The position numbers and the translations under genes were made by a program. Below the pieces are notes generated by a model that saw nothing but the letters and a program-made list of their open reading frames with translations, had not been told where the DNA came from and made no database searches. From Bacteroidales bacterium UBA6248 (lineage in GTDB: Bacteria > Bacteroidota > Bacteroidia > Bacteroidales > Lentimicrobiaceae), in the NCBI GenBank assembly GCA_002441345.1, contig DJVU01000067.1, positions 28,435 through 92,434 on the forward strand: a DNA stretch of 64,000 nucleotides, given 5' to 3'. This document shows, in pieces, positions 52,976 to 61,721 of the stretch; positions within the stretch are counted from its first letter, which is position 1; each line of letters starts with the position of its first letter.

Positions 52976-53012
52976 AAAAAAACTGCCGGCACACCTTGCC
53001 GGCAGTTTTTTT
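52976..53012. terminator. Bidirectional terminator between converging genes
   Basis: AAAAACTGCCGGC (52978-52990) and GCCGGCAGTTTTT (52998-53010) form a perfect stem with A before and T after, so it works on both strands: for the DUF454 gene on the plus strand and for the M3 peptidase on the minus strand. Confidence 0.92.
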
Positions 53013-53032
53013 ATTCTATCAGTCGGTAGGCT

Positions 53033-55144
53033 TTAGAGCAGACCTCTGCGTTTCAGCAGCGGGGTAATGTCGGGCTCAGCACCGCGGAACTGCTTGTACA
53101 GTACCATCGGATCTTCTGTTCCTCCACGCTCAAGAATGTTGGAACGGAACGATTTAGCCGTTGCAGGATCGAAAAGGCCGTTTTCACGGAATGCCTCAAA
53201 TGCATCTGCGTCGAGAATTGCAGCCCAGATGTAACTGTAGTATCCCGATGAATATCCGCCGCTGAAAATATGGTTGAAGTAAGTACTTCTGTAGCGGGAT
53301 GTGATTTCAGGAATAAGACCTAGCTGGTTCAGTCTGGTTTTCTCGTATTCCGAAACATCGGTGATGTTGAATTCCTTCAGATTATGATATTCCATATCGA
53401 GGAAGGAAGCAGCAAGATATTCCACGGTTGCAAAGCCCTGGTTAAAGTAAGCGCTGTTCTGCAACTTTTCAATGAGTGCATCGGGTATTACTTCACCGGT
53501 TTCGTAATGTTTTGCATAAAGTCTCAGAACTTCAGGTTCTGCAGCCCAGTTCTCCATAATTTGTGAAGGAAGTTCAACGAAATCGCGTGGAACCGAAGTC
53601 CCTGTAAGACTGTAGTATGTTGAATTTGAAAGCAGTCCGTGCAGGGCATGTCCGAATTCATGGAAAAAAGTGCTGGTTTCGTCAAACGTCAGGAGCGAGG
53701 GCTGGCTGGCAGTGGGCTTGGTGAAGTTGCAAACGATGGTGATTACCGGGCTGATGTGTTGTCCGTCTTTTTTATACTGTTTGCGGTAACTGCTCATCCA
53801 GGCACCCCCCCGCTTGCTGTCGCGGGGATGGAAGTCCATGTATAGTACGCCGATGTGATTGCCGTTGGCTTCTTTCACTTCGTAGGCAGTAGCTTCGGGG
53901 TGATATACCGGGAAATCCTTCAGTTCGGTGAAGGTGATGCCAAAGAGATTATTGGTAACGGTAAAGATGCCCTGTTTTACATTCTCGAGAGAGAAATAAG
54001 GTTTTAGCTGCTCATCGTCGAGATCGTACTTTTCTTTACGGAGTTTTTCAGCGTAATAGCTCCAGTCCCACGGCTGAAGTTTGAAATTACCGTTTTCCTT
54101 GTCGATAATGGCCTGCATTTCCGACAGTTCGGCCTTGGCACGCTGAATGGCAGGTGTCCATAAGCGGTTCAGCAGATCCAGTACGTTGGCGGCATTTTTT
54201 GCCATATTTTCCTCCAGAACAAAGGCTGCGTGGGTATCGTAACCGAGCATTCGGGCTCTTTCGAGGCGAAGTGCAGCTATTTTTTTGATGTTCTCTTTGT
54301 TGTCGAACTCGTTGCCGTTGTTCCCCCTGTTGATGTAAGCCGAATAGATTTTTTCACGCAGGTCGCGATTTTCGGCATATTGCAGGAAGGGCATTATGCT
54401 GGGATTATGAAGGGTGTATACCCATTTGCCTTCCATCCCGGCAGCTTTCGCGGTTTCCGCACCCTGATCAATCAGCCCCTTGGGCAGCCCGCTCAGATCT
54501 TCGCTGTTTTCAATAACAAGTTTGAAGGAATTGGTTTCGGCAAGTACATTTTCACCAAACTTCAGCGTAAGCAGAGAAAGTTCCTGGTTGATGGCTCTGA
54601 AGCGCTCCTGTGCCGAGCTGTCGAGGGCAGCGCCACCCCTTACAAAATCCTTGTAAGTGTCTTCCAGAAGTCGCATCTGCTCCCCGTTAAGATCGAAAGA
54701 GGCGCGATTTTCATACACATCTTTTACCCTTTTGAAAAGAGCGGGATTAAGGTTGATGTTATCGTAATGAGCCGAGAGCCTGGGTGCGATATCCTTGGCA
54801 ATGGCCTGAATTTCTTCGCTGGTGTTGGAAGAGTTATAGTTATAGAAAACACCGGTTACTTTGCGAATGAGTTCGCCGCTGTAATCGAGTGCTGCAATGG
54901 TATTACCGAAATCGGGAGCAGCCGTGTTGTTAACAATGGCTTCTATCTCTGCAGCCTGTTCTTCTATGCCCTTCTCAATTGCGGGCAGAAAATGGGCGTT
55001 TTCTATTTCACCGAAAGGAGGGACACCAAATGGCGTGTCGTATTCAGTAAAAAATGGATTTTCTCCGGCAGCTTTTTCTTTGCTGCCTGTGTTGCATGCT
55101 GTAATCATAACTGCAGCCAAAAGGATTAACGTTAGTTTTTTCAT
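53033..55144 (-). CDS. M3 family metallopeptidase lipoprotein (Dcp-like)
   Basis: A 703-residue zinc peptidase of the oligopeptidase A/Dcp group, which takes dipeptides or short pieces from peptides. The lipobox (MITAC, Cys17) shows it is a lipoprotein, thus periplasmic or on the outer-membrane face. The helical N-terminal region leads to the active site HEFGHALHG (zinc His495 and His499, Glu496), with the third ligand Glu in the following FVELPSQIMENW helix, and to the substrate-binding GYSSGYYSYIWA. Length is normal. It could feed the POT transporter at 46950-48494; they are not in one operon. Confidence 0.93.
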   Translation of the reverse strand: MKKLTLILLAAVMITACNTGSKEKAAGENPFFTEYDTPFGVPPFGEIENAHFLPAIEKGIEEQAAEIEAIVNNTAAPDFGNTIAALDYSGELIRKVTGVFYNYNSSNTSEEIQAIAKDIAPRLSAHYDNINLNPALFKRVKDVYENRASFDLNGEQMRLLEDTYKDFVRGGAALDSSAQERFRAINQELSLLTLKFGENVLAETNSFKLVIENSEDLSGLPKGLIDQGAETAKAAGMEGKWVYTLHNPSIMPFLQYAENRDLREKIYSAYINRGNNGNEFDNKENIKKIAALRLERARMLGYDTHAAFVLEENMAKNAANVLDLLNRLWTPAIQRAKAELSEMQAIIDKENGNFKLQPWDWSYYAEKLRKEKYDLDDEQLKPYFSLENVKQGIFTVTNNLFGITFTELKDFPVYHPEATAYEVKEANGNHIGVLYMDFHPRDSKRGGAWMSSYRKQYKKDGQHISPVITIVCNFTKPTASQPSLLTFDETSTFFHEFGHALHGLLSNSTYYSLTGTSVPRDFVELPSQIMENWAAEPEVLRLYAKHYETGEVIPDALIEKLQNSAYFNQGFATVEYLAASFLDMEYHNLKEFNITDVSEYEKTRLNQLGLIPEITSRYRSTYFNHIFSGGYSSGYYSYIWAAILDADAFEAFRENGLFDPATAKSFRSNILERGGTEDPMVLYKQFRGAEPDITPLLKRRGLL

Positions 55145-55267
55145 TCGTTATTAAATTTGATTTTCACGGTTGTATGCAGTCCGCAGACTTTTGTTCAGGT
55201 CTTATAACCGGGATTTGTCCTCCGTAATGATAGCATATGAACCGTTTGATTATTGATTTGCTTTTGG

Positions 55268-55297
55268 CAAAAATAGTGATTTTTGCCAATATGCAAA
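55268..55297 (-). promoter_or_regulatory. Promoter of the M3 peptidase gene
   Basis: Minus strand TTTG (55297-55294), 18 bases, TATTTTTG (55275-55268). Both boxes are exact. The leader would be about 118 bases, unusually long for this window. Confidence 0.55.
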
Positions 55298-55340
55298 GGT
55301 TAATTGCAAATAAATCAATACGATAGCATTATCTCAAATT

Positions 55341-55367
55341 AAAACAGGCCCGCTTGAACGGGCCTGT
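55341..55367 (-). terminator. Terminator of the fused E1 gene
   Basis: On the minus strand ACAGGCCCG (55367-55359) pairs with CGGGCCTGT (55352-55344) around TTCAAG, then TTTT. It lies 21 bases past the stop. Confidence 0.82.
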
Positions 55368-55387
55368 CAGGTATTGTTGTTACGTTA

Positions 55388-57433
55388 TCAGAAGTTTAGA
55401 ATCTCAAGGGCAGCCTTGTAAATTCTATCCTGATCGGGAAGGATTGCTTTTTCAAGGATGCGGTTGAAGCCTACCGGCGTAAAGGTTGAGCCAACGCGTT
55501 TTACGGGGGCGTCGAGTGAGGTAAAGGCCTCTTCGGTGATCATAGCGGCAATTTCTCCGCCAAATCCGCCAAATACCTTGTCTTCATGCACTACCAGTGC
55601 ACGGTTAGTGCGGCGCACCGACTCCAGAATGGATTCCTTGTCGAGCGGGATGAGAGAGCGTATATCCACTACTTCAATGCTTTTACCCGTTTCTTCAGCA
55701 ATGCGTTCGGCAACGGCCAGACTCATATGTGTGGTATTGCCGTAAGTAATGATACTGAGGTCAGTGCCTTTCCTGCGGATGCGGGCTTTCCCGAACGGAA
55801 CTTCAAAATCATCCGGAACGTAGGTTTCTGCCAGAGGATCGTTATACAGTGCTTTGGGCTCAAGAAACATGGTAGGGCCTTCGGAACGTATCGAGGTGCG
55901 CAGCAGTCCGGCTGCATCATCTGCAAAGGAAGGATAAACAATGCGTATTCCCGGGAAAGTGGCGAGTGCTCCTTCTATGGTTTGCGAGTGATATAATCCG
56001 CCTCCGATGTATCCTCCGGAAGCAAGCCTTACGGTTACATTGGGAGAGAAGGCGCCGTTGCTTCTCCAGTAGTCGTGTGTTAATTCCACGAACTGCTCCA
56101 TTGCCGGCCAGAAATAGTCGGCAAATTCAGCACCTTCGATCACTACTCTGAGGTTTTTACTGTAGCGGCTCATGCCGTTCGCTGTTCCTACGATAAAATC
56201 TTCGGCAATGGGAGCGTTAAACACACGGCTGATTCCAAACTCCTGCTGCATGCCTTTGCTTACGTTAAAGATACCTCCCTTTTCCTTGTTGGCGATGTCC
56301 TGTCCCCAGATGTAGGTGTCGGGATTGTGCCTGAACTCTGCTTTAAGGGTTTGGTTAAGTGCCTGAATGAGTTTTACTTTTTCTCCGGAATTCAGGTTAT
56401 GGATTCCGTCGGGGTACTTCCCGGCAGGATACGGGGCAGGAATTACAAAATCGTAAATGCTTGCCGGGTCGGGATCCGGGGCAGCCAGGGCTTTTTTATG
56501 AGCTTTGGAAACTTCTTCCTTTGCTTTTTTATCAAGATCGTCGAGCTCTGCTTCGCTCACCCTTCCCGAAAGGATAAGGGTTTTACGGTAGCGGTCGAAG
56601 GGATCGTTGGCCATGGCACAGAAACGCTCGTTGTCGTCGCGGTAGAGCTCGTGTTTGTCGGAATTGGAATGGGAATGAATCCGGACGGTAGAGGCGTGAA
56701 CGATGACCGGCATCTGGTTTTCAAGAGCGTATTTGCGGGCTTCACTCATTGCATTCATCGAATCGAAAACATTCTTTCCGTCGCAATGAATGATGCGAAG
56801 ATTTTTAAAGCCTGAGAAGTTATCGGCAGCACGCCAGTTGGCGGTTTGATCGCGTTTATGAACAGAGATGCCGTAATTGTTGTCCTGGAATACGAAAATA
56901 ACAGGCAGTTTTTCGTTGGTAGCACCGTTGATTGCTTCATACACATAGCCTTCGCTGGTGGATGACTCTCCCTGCGAACTGATGGCCACGGCCTTTGTGC
57001 CGTATTTTTTGATGGCCCGGGCAACACCAACTGCGTGCAGGGTGTGATTTCCCGTTGCCGAGGATACGTTATGAATGTTCCATTCAGGTTTGGCAAAGTG
57101 GTTCGACATGTGCCGGCCGCCGCTCGCAATATCGGTACCTTTGGAAATTCCGTTGAGGATGATTTCCTCTGCCGAGATTCCGGCAGAAATAGCGGTTAGC
57201 ATATCGCGGTAATAGGGGAAGAGATGGTCGTTGCTTTTCTCAAACACCTGCCCTATGGCAAGCTGAATGCCGTCGTGTCCGGCATAGGGGGCATGATATG
57301 ACCACCCGAGTGCCTGCTTCAGGTAGTTCGGGGCCCTGTCGTCGAGTTTGCGCCCCAGTGTCATCAGATAGTACCAATTTTTGAGTGTTTCTTTATCGGT
57401 AGTCTTAATTCCAAAAGATTTTTTTCTTTCCAT
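55388..57433 (-). CDS. Fused alpha-beta E1 component of a 2-oxoacid dehydrogenase
   Basis: A 681-residue thiamine diphosphate enzyme decarboxylating a 2-oxo acid (pyruvate or branched-chain type) for transfer to lipoyl-E2. The alpha part (about residues 1-330) has YYRDMLTAISAG, SGGRHMSNHF, and the cofactor region QGESSTSEGYVYEAIN with DNNYGIS. The beta part (about 350-681) has WGQDIANKEKGGIFNVSKGM, FADYFWPAMEQF and the C-terminal VEVVDIRSLIPLDKESILESV-like segment. The canonical GDG reads SQGES. The ATG at 57433 is used; codons above extend to 57508 without family likeness. No E2 or E3 gene is next to it, which is common for the fused form in Bacteroidota. Confidence 0.92.
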   Translation of the reverse strand: MERKKSFGIKTTDKETLKNWYYLMTLGRKLDDRAPNYLKQALGWSYHAPYAGHDGIQLAIGQVFEKSNDHLFPYYRDMLTAISAGISAEEIILNGISKGTDIASGGRHMSNHFAKPEWNIHNVSSATGNHTLHAVGVARAIKKYGTKAVAISSQGESSTSEGYVYEAINGATNEKLPVIFVFQDNNYGISVHKRDQTANWRAADNFSGFKNLRIIHCDGKNVFDSMNAMSEARKYALENQMPVIVHASTVRIHSHSNSDKHELYRDDNERFCAMANDPFDRYRKTLILSGRVSEAELDDLDKKAKEEVSKAHKKALAAPDPDPASIYDFVIPAPYPAGKYPDGIHNLNSGEKVKLIQALNQTLKAEFRHNPDTYIWGQDIANKEKGGIFNVSKGMQQEFGISRVFNAPIAEDFIVGTANGMSRYSKNLRVVIEGAEFADYFWPAMEQFVELTHDYWRSNGAFSPNVTVRLASGGYIGGGLYHSQTIEGALATFPGIRIVYPSFADDAAGLLRTSIRSEGPTMFLEPKALYNDPLAETYVPDDFEVPFGKARIRRKGTDLSIITYGNTTHMSLAVAERIAEETGKSIEVVDIRSLIPLDKESILESVRRTNRALVVHEDKVFGGFGGEIAAMITEEAFTSLDAPVKRVGSTFTPVGFNRILEKAILPDQDRIYKAALEILNF

Positions 57434-57622
57434 TGCTCTGGTTGGATTCACTGTAAATGAGTCTAAAAACAAACCATATAACAAAGGAATTCGGGCTTTG
57501 TTCAACATCTGTGATGCCTGTTCCGTGACCTTCTGTTACCGGCATCGGTACGGGTGCCCGGTGACATTCGGCTTGTCGCCCGGACCCTGAAATTACCTGG
57601 AAAAATGTGTGCAACCGCGGCT

Positions 57623-58333
57623 TCAGAGATTGATGCCTATTGCATAAAGGAAGCGCCCTGCTTCCGGGTTATAGATAAGCTTAAGGGTGGAAGGTATCCG
57701 AACTTTCCGGGACAAAACGAAGGTGCGTTTCGCCGAGAGTCCGGTATGAATGAATGCAAAATCACCGGCATAATAGCTTTTTACGGGTGTAAAGCCGGCA
57801 ACCAGCTGAAGGCTGGTTTTTCTCAGACTGAGATTCAGCGATGGCTCAATGTAAGTGGAGTAGTAGTTCTTTCCTGTCCCGGGATTGAGGTCGTCGCCGT
57901 ACAGCATGGTAGCAACCAGCACACCAAAGGGATGCTTTTCGGGATTTGCATAACTCAGATTCAGGTCGAGAGTATGCCGGGTATGACCCTGACGGATTTC
58001 AAAAAATTCAAACTCACGAACCGGATTCTCGGGACAAAAGTAGTCGAAGAGCGTTAGTGTAAAGCCTCCCGCACTTACGGACGCATAAAGGTCGAGTTCG
58101 GTATAACTGCCGTCGATGCTCCAGGCTCCCCATGCTCCGGCGGTAAATTTCCCGTAAGAATATTCTATTGCAGGCTGAAGACTTGCGGAAGTCCCGTTGG
58201 CACCCCCCCTCCAAAGATGGTGGGAATAGATGTCGAGCGAAGCATCCAGCTCATGCCTGCGCACACTGTCCTGTGCCGGCAATGCCCCGGGGATAATAAA
58301 TGCCAGTAAAATCAGTAGTTTTAATGGTTTCAT
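57623..58333 (-). CDS. Putative outer-membrane barrel protein (TorF-like)
   Basis: A 236-residue exported protein. The signal peptide is about residues 1-20 (ending LPAQ). The mature part begins ELDASLDIYSHHLWRGG, the pattern of TorF-like porins (strand then Trp-Arg-Gly), and continues with paired strands (GGFTLTLFDYF, HTLDLNLSYA, YYSTYIEPSLNLSL). It ends IGINL. No ligand can be read. The ATG at 58333 is preferred to 58357 since the -7 box TAATTTTG lies on the minus strand at 58362-58355. Confidence 0.65.
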   Translation of the reverse strand: MKPLKLLILLAFIIPGALPAQDSVRRHELDASLDIYSHHLWRGGANGTSASLQPAIEYSYGKFTAGAWGAWSIDGSYTELDLYASVSAGGFTLTLFDYFCPENPVREFEFFEIRQGHTRHTLDLNLSYANPEKHPFGVLVATMLYGDDLNPGTGKNYYSTYIEPSLNLSLRKTSLQLVAGFTPVKSYYAGDFAFIHTGLSAKRTFVLSRKVRIPSTLKLIYNPEAGRFLYAIGINL

Positions 58334-58631
58334 GACAGCTTTTGAAAACGGCTGCAAAATTACACCTTTTTTGCGTATAAAAAAGAGTGTTTACAAAGGG
58401 GTTTGAATAAGGGCCTGACACCTACATCTGCCCGAAAACCAGCGATAGCCCGGCTACGCTTTCGTTACAGGTAATGCCTTCATCTGCTATTGTTAAAAGT
58501 ATCCGGGGCGAATGATGTTAAACTGCCTGATACATTGCCTTTTGAGCAATGCGGACATCCCGTTCAGTCGTATTTTTCTTAAGATATTCAGTAAAAAATC
58601 CTCAAGGAAGACTTTGATATAATCTCCGCGT

Positions 58632-58991
58632 TCAATCTGCGTTTTCGTGTTCGCTGCCTTCTCGAATTATTTCTTCCGGAAGTGGTTCATACATCCGTTT
58701 CAGATGGGTTTTAAGCTGAAAGTAGCGGACGATTCCAATGAAAAGAATAACGATAGAAAGAGCCAGTGAAAAGTATCCCAGTCCTTTAAGTTCCTTTAAA
58801 TCATCCATTCCCAGGAATGCAATTCCGCCCAGTATAAGATATAGCGATGTACGGATATACGATAACAGCGTTCGTTCATTGGCAAGTTTTGTACGTTCAA
58901 CCGATAAATGATCCCGTAAAATGATATCCTCTTTCTTTTGATACTCCTCCGTAAAATTGATCAGCTTTTTGATTTTCTGCTTCATTGCCAA
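58632..58991 (-). CDS. DUF202 family membrane protein
   Basis: A 119-residue protein of the DUF202 family (two to three helices, as in YidH and yeast Vtc-type caps). The signature LSVERTKLANERTLLSYIRTSLYLILGGIAFL (about residues 29-60) is clear, followed by a second helix (about 70-90). The N-terminus is basic and charged, the C-terminus acidic. Function unknown. Starts at 58991 or 58985 are equally good. It is a separate leftward gene 144 bases below tsaC. Confidence 0.85.
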   Translation of the reverse strand: MAMKQKIKKLINFTEEYQKKEDIILRDHLSVERTKLANERTLLSYIRTSLYLILGGIAFLGMDDLKELKGLGYFSLALSIVILFIGIVRYFQLKTHLKRMYEPLPEEIIREGSEHENAD

Positions 58992-59135
58992 ATAAATACT
59001 CTTTTATTTTTAATGCGTATCCTCTTCAGAAAAACAGGATATACCCGTGAAAGTTCATTTCGCGGGTATAGCAGCGCGGTCTTCCTGACACGGATGTTAC
59101 TGCATGCATTCGTAGCCGGGCATATTCCGGTTTGC

Positions 59136-59711
59136 CTAGTCACGGATTACTTTATACTCTCCGCTGGTATATAGCCTGATGATGGAGGATGCCTTGGCCT
59201 GCACAAACTGGTCGTGATAAAGCTGCACGCAATAATCAACGCTGTCGATTATTCCCTGAGATATTTTGCTGAATACCAGTGGGGTTGGTTCTCCGGAAAT
59301 ATTGGCTGAAGAGGAGATGAGCGGATGGCCAAGCGTTTCGATCAGGTTTTTACAAAAAGCATCCCGTACAACCCGTATTGCCACGGTTCCATCGCTGGCA
59401 GTAACGTTTTTCGGCAGATTCCGTGCGTTGTCGTAAATTACGGTTACCGGCCGTTCGATGCTGCTGATGAGATCCTCGGTGATTTCGGGTACTTTCTGCA
59501 CATACCGCTCCAGGTCTTCAAAGCTGCTGAGCAGAATGATAAGGCTTTTGCTTTCGTGGCGTTTTTTGATTTTATAGACCTTGTCCACGGCTTTTGCATT
59601 AAGAGCATCACAGCCCAGACCCCAGACGGTGTCGGTCGGGTAAAGGATGACTCCTCCGTTCCGGAGTACATGCACGGTTTTCCGGATTTCTTCTGCAATT
59701 ATCTCATCCAT
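59136..59711 (-). CDS. tsaC: L-threonylcarbamoyladenylate synthase
   Basis: A 191-residue YrdC/Sua5-family enzyme that makes threonylcarbamoyl-AMP from threonine, bicarbonate and ATP, the first step of the t6A modification of tRNA. The fold markers are GGVILYPTDTVWGLGCDA (about residues 19-36), KIKKRHESKSLIILLSS (about 47-63), and HPLISSSANISGEPTP (about 129-144). It is the short form without a Sua5 domain. Its start overlaps the glycosyltransferase stop by 8 bases, so the two are coupled. Confidence 0.95.
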   Translation of the reverse strand: MDEIIAEEIRKTVHVLRNGGVILYPTDTVWGLGCDALNAKAVDKVYKIKKRHESKSLIILLSSFEDLERYVQKVPEITEDLISSIERPVTVIYDNARNLPKNVTASDGTVAIRVVRDAFCKNLIETLGHPLISSSANISGEPTPLVFSKISQGIIDSVDYCVQLYHDQFVQAKASSIIRLYTSGEYKVIRD

Positions 59712-60711
59712 TTGTAGGGAGTACGTTGATTAGTTGTTGGATATCAATTTTTTCGGCACATTCAAAATGACCCATCGGACAGCTTTTGTGTCCGTGCAGT
59801 CCGCAAGGGCGGCAATCTGGACTTTCAGCAGCTTCAACAATATGGGATATATCCGATAAAGGTCCGAAGCCAAAAGCGCGTATGGTCGAGCAGTATACGG
59901 CGGCTACCGGGGCATTTACCGAAGAAGCCAGATGCATTGGTGCGGAATCGTTGACGTAATTCATTACGGCACCTTCCATCAGTGCCGCCGATTGCAGCAT
60001 GCTGAGCACACCTGCCAGGTTAATGATATCGCTGCGTTTTGAGCGATAGGCAATATCGGCACAAAGTGCCTTATCGGCTTCCGACCCCAGAAGAACGACA
60101 TTCATATCAAGGGGCAGCGCGTCGCACAGTGCGATCCATTTGTGCGCCGGCAGCTGCTTGGTAAACCACAGGGATGCCGGTGAGATGGTAATGTAGGTTC
60201 CCTTTCCCCAGTGGCCGGCCGTTTCGATGTCTGCAGCAGCAGGGTAGAGGCGGGGCCTTTCCGGCTTTTCGATATTCATGTGACGGATAAGGGCGTGGTT
60301 GCGCGTGATTTCGTGAATTCCGCCGTTGTTGTCTGCAATACTGTGTTCTGCAATGCGATTGAAAAAAAACGAGAACGGATTTTTGCTGAAACCCGACTTC
60401 ACCGATGCCCCGGAAACTGCGGTAAGAAAACCCGACGAAGCGAAACGCTGTACGTTGATTACCTCCGAATATCTGTTTTTCCGGACTATGGCAGCCAGCG
60501 ACAGCAAATTGCTGTATTTTGATCCTTTTTTATCCCAAACCAGAACATTCCTTACGAAAGGGTGTCCGCTGAACAGCGATTCACTGCCCTTTTTTACCAG
60601 ATAATCGATGGCAGTCCCTGGCCGGTGCTTTCGGATGGTTTCAGCCAGGGCGGTCGATAGGATTACATCGCCCAGAGATGCGGTTTGTATGATCAGGATG
60701 CTGCCAGACAC
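59704..60711 (-). CDS. Glycosyltransferase family 9 (heptosyltransferase-like)
   Basis: A 335-residue GT-B glycosyltransferase of family 9, usually adding heptose or a related sugar to the lipopolysaccharide core at the inner face of the inner membrane. Landmarks are ILIIQTASLGDVILSTALAETI (about residues 5-26), ISPASLWFTKQLPAHKWIAL (about 172-191) and the nucleotide-sugar region NYVNDSAPMHLASSVNAPVAAVY (about 257-279). The C-terminus has a Cys-rich CRPCGLHGHKSCPMGHFEC stretch typical of the family. It lies 29 bases after dapD. Confidence 0.9.
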   Translation of the reverse strand: MSGSILIIQTASLGDVILSTALAETIRKHRPGTAIDYLVKKGSESLFSGHPFVRNVLVWDKKGSKYSNLLSLAAIVRKNRYSEVINVQRFASSGFLTAVSGASVKSGFSKNPFSFFFNRIAEHSIADNNGGIHEITRNHALIRHMNIEKPERPRLYPAAADIETAGHWGKGTYITISPASLWFTKQLPAHKWIALCDALPLDMNVVLLGSEADKALCADIAYRSKRSDIINLAGVLSMLQSAALMEGAVMNYVNDSAPMHLASSVNAPVAAVYCSTIRAFGFGPLSDISHIVEAAESPDCRPCGLHGHKSCPMGHFECAEKIDIQQLINVLPTNG

Positions 60712-60740
60712 GATTCGGTTCGAATTTAAGTTATGTGTGG

Positions 60741-61556
60741 TTAAACCTGCACCCCGTACTCGCGCAAAGCATCGTTGAGTGAGGTCTTCAGATCGGTTGA
60801 CTCCTTTCGCTGACCGATGATAAGGGCACAGGGTACCTGGTATTCCCCGGCAGGGAACTTCTTGGGATACGATCCCGGGATTACCACCGAACGGGGAGGT
60901 ATCCAGCCTTTGTATTCCACCGCTTCATTGCCCGATACGTCGATGATGCGGGTAGTGCCGGTAACCACAACGTTGGCACCCAGTACGGCTTCCCTGCCAA
61001 TTCTGGCTCCTTCCACAACAATCGACCGGGAGCCGATGAAGCAGTCATCTTCCACGATCACCGGAGCTGCCTGTACGGGCTCAAGAACGCCGCCTATCCC
61101 CACCCCTCCGGAAAGATGCACGTTTTTCCCTATCTGGGCACAGGAGCCAACGGTAGCCCATGTGTCGATCATGGTATTGCTGCCAACCCATGCTCCAATG
61201 TTAACGTATGAAGGCATCAGGATAACACCCGGAGCAAGAAAAGCACCATATCGTGCAATAGCATGAGGCACTACTCTGACACCCAGTTGCTTATAGTTTT
61301 TTTTCAGGGGAATTTTGTCGTGAAACTCAAGCGGTCCTGCTTCCGAAACTTCCATTTGTCGGATAGGGAAATACAGAATAACGGCTTTTTTTACCCATTC
61401 ATTCACTTTCCAGTCTCCGTCAGCGGGTTCGGCAACCCTCAGCCGGCCTTCGTCGAGTGCAGCAATCACCGCTTCGACCGAGTTCCTGACCCCACTGTCG
61501 CCAAGCATTTGACGGTCGTTCCAGGCCGCTTCTATTATCTCCCTCAGATGGTACAT
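60741..61556 (-). CDS. dapD: 2,3,4,5-tetrahydropyridine-2,6-dicarboxylate N-succinyltransferase
   Basis: A 271-residue enzyme of the succinylase route to meso-diaminopimelate and lysine: it succinylates tetrahydrodipicolinate. The N-terminal helical domain is followed by a left-handed beta helix of hexapeptide repeats (about residues 110-215; GAFLAPGVILMPSYVNIGAWVG-type turns, IGKNVHLSGGVGIGGVLEP, CFIGSRSIVVEG). Length is normal. The gene is divergent from ruvX and has a -7 box TAATTTTG on the minus strand at 61586-61579. It leads the transcript with the glycosyltransferase and tsaC. Confidence 0.95.
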   Translation of the reverse strand: MYHLREIIEAAWNDRQMLGDSGVRNSVEAVIAALDEGRLRVAEPADGDWKVNEWVKKAVILYFPIRQMEVSEAGPLEFHDKIPLKKNYKQLGVRVVPHAIARYGAFLAPGVILMPSYVNIGAWVGSNTMIDTWATVGSCAQIGKNVHLSGGVGIGGVLEPVQAAPVIVEDDCFIGSRSIVVEGARIGREAVLGANVVVTGTTRIIDVSGNEAVEYKGWIPPRSVVIPGSYPKKFPAGEYQVPCALIIGQRKESTDLKTSLNDALREYGVQV

Positions 61557-61578
61557 GGTTCATTTTTGAAATCAAAGC

Positions 61579-61586
61579 CAAAATTA
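61579..61586 (-). promoter_or_regulatory. Putative -7 box of dapD
   Basis: TAATTTTG on the minus strand, about 23 bases above the ATG. No TTTG is found at the expected distance, so only the -7 element is claimed. It lies 8 bases from the upstream box of the divergent ruvX promoter. Confidence 0.4.
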
Positions 61587-61594
61587 ACGAAATT

Positions 61595-61625
61595 TTTAAC
61601 CTTACGGGCTTTATTGCTAATTTTG
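61595..61625 (+). promoter_or_regulatory. Promoter of ruvX-def operon
   Basis: TTTA at 61595-61598, 19 bases, TAATTTTG at 61618-61625. One mismatch in the upstream box. The leader to the TTG start of ruvX would be about 90 bases. Confidence 0.55.
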
Positions 61626-61721
61626 CAGACCGAACGATGCACAACAGTCTGGCATGTCTGGCCTGCCACATGCCGCGGTATACGGTTCTTACAACAATCA
61701 CGCAGTATTTATTCACACGAT

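Noticed and set aside
54230..55129. A 299-codon plus-strand frame inside the M3 peptidase gene
   Set aside because: Antisense shadow of a well-conserved peptidase; no motif, no promoter or start context.
53033..55144. Possible Dcp assigned as cytosolic enzyme
   Set aside because: The lipobox at residues 13-17 puts it outside the cytosol.
61263..61721. N-terminal extension of ruvX by 153 codons
   Set aside because: The added part has no likeness to the family, runs antisense through dapD and crosses both promoters.
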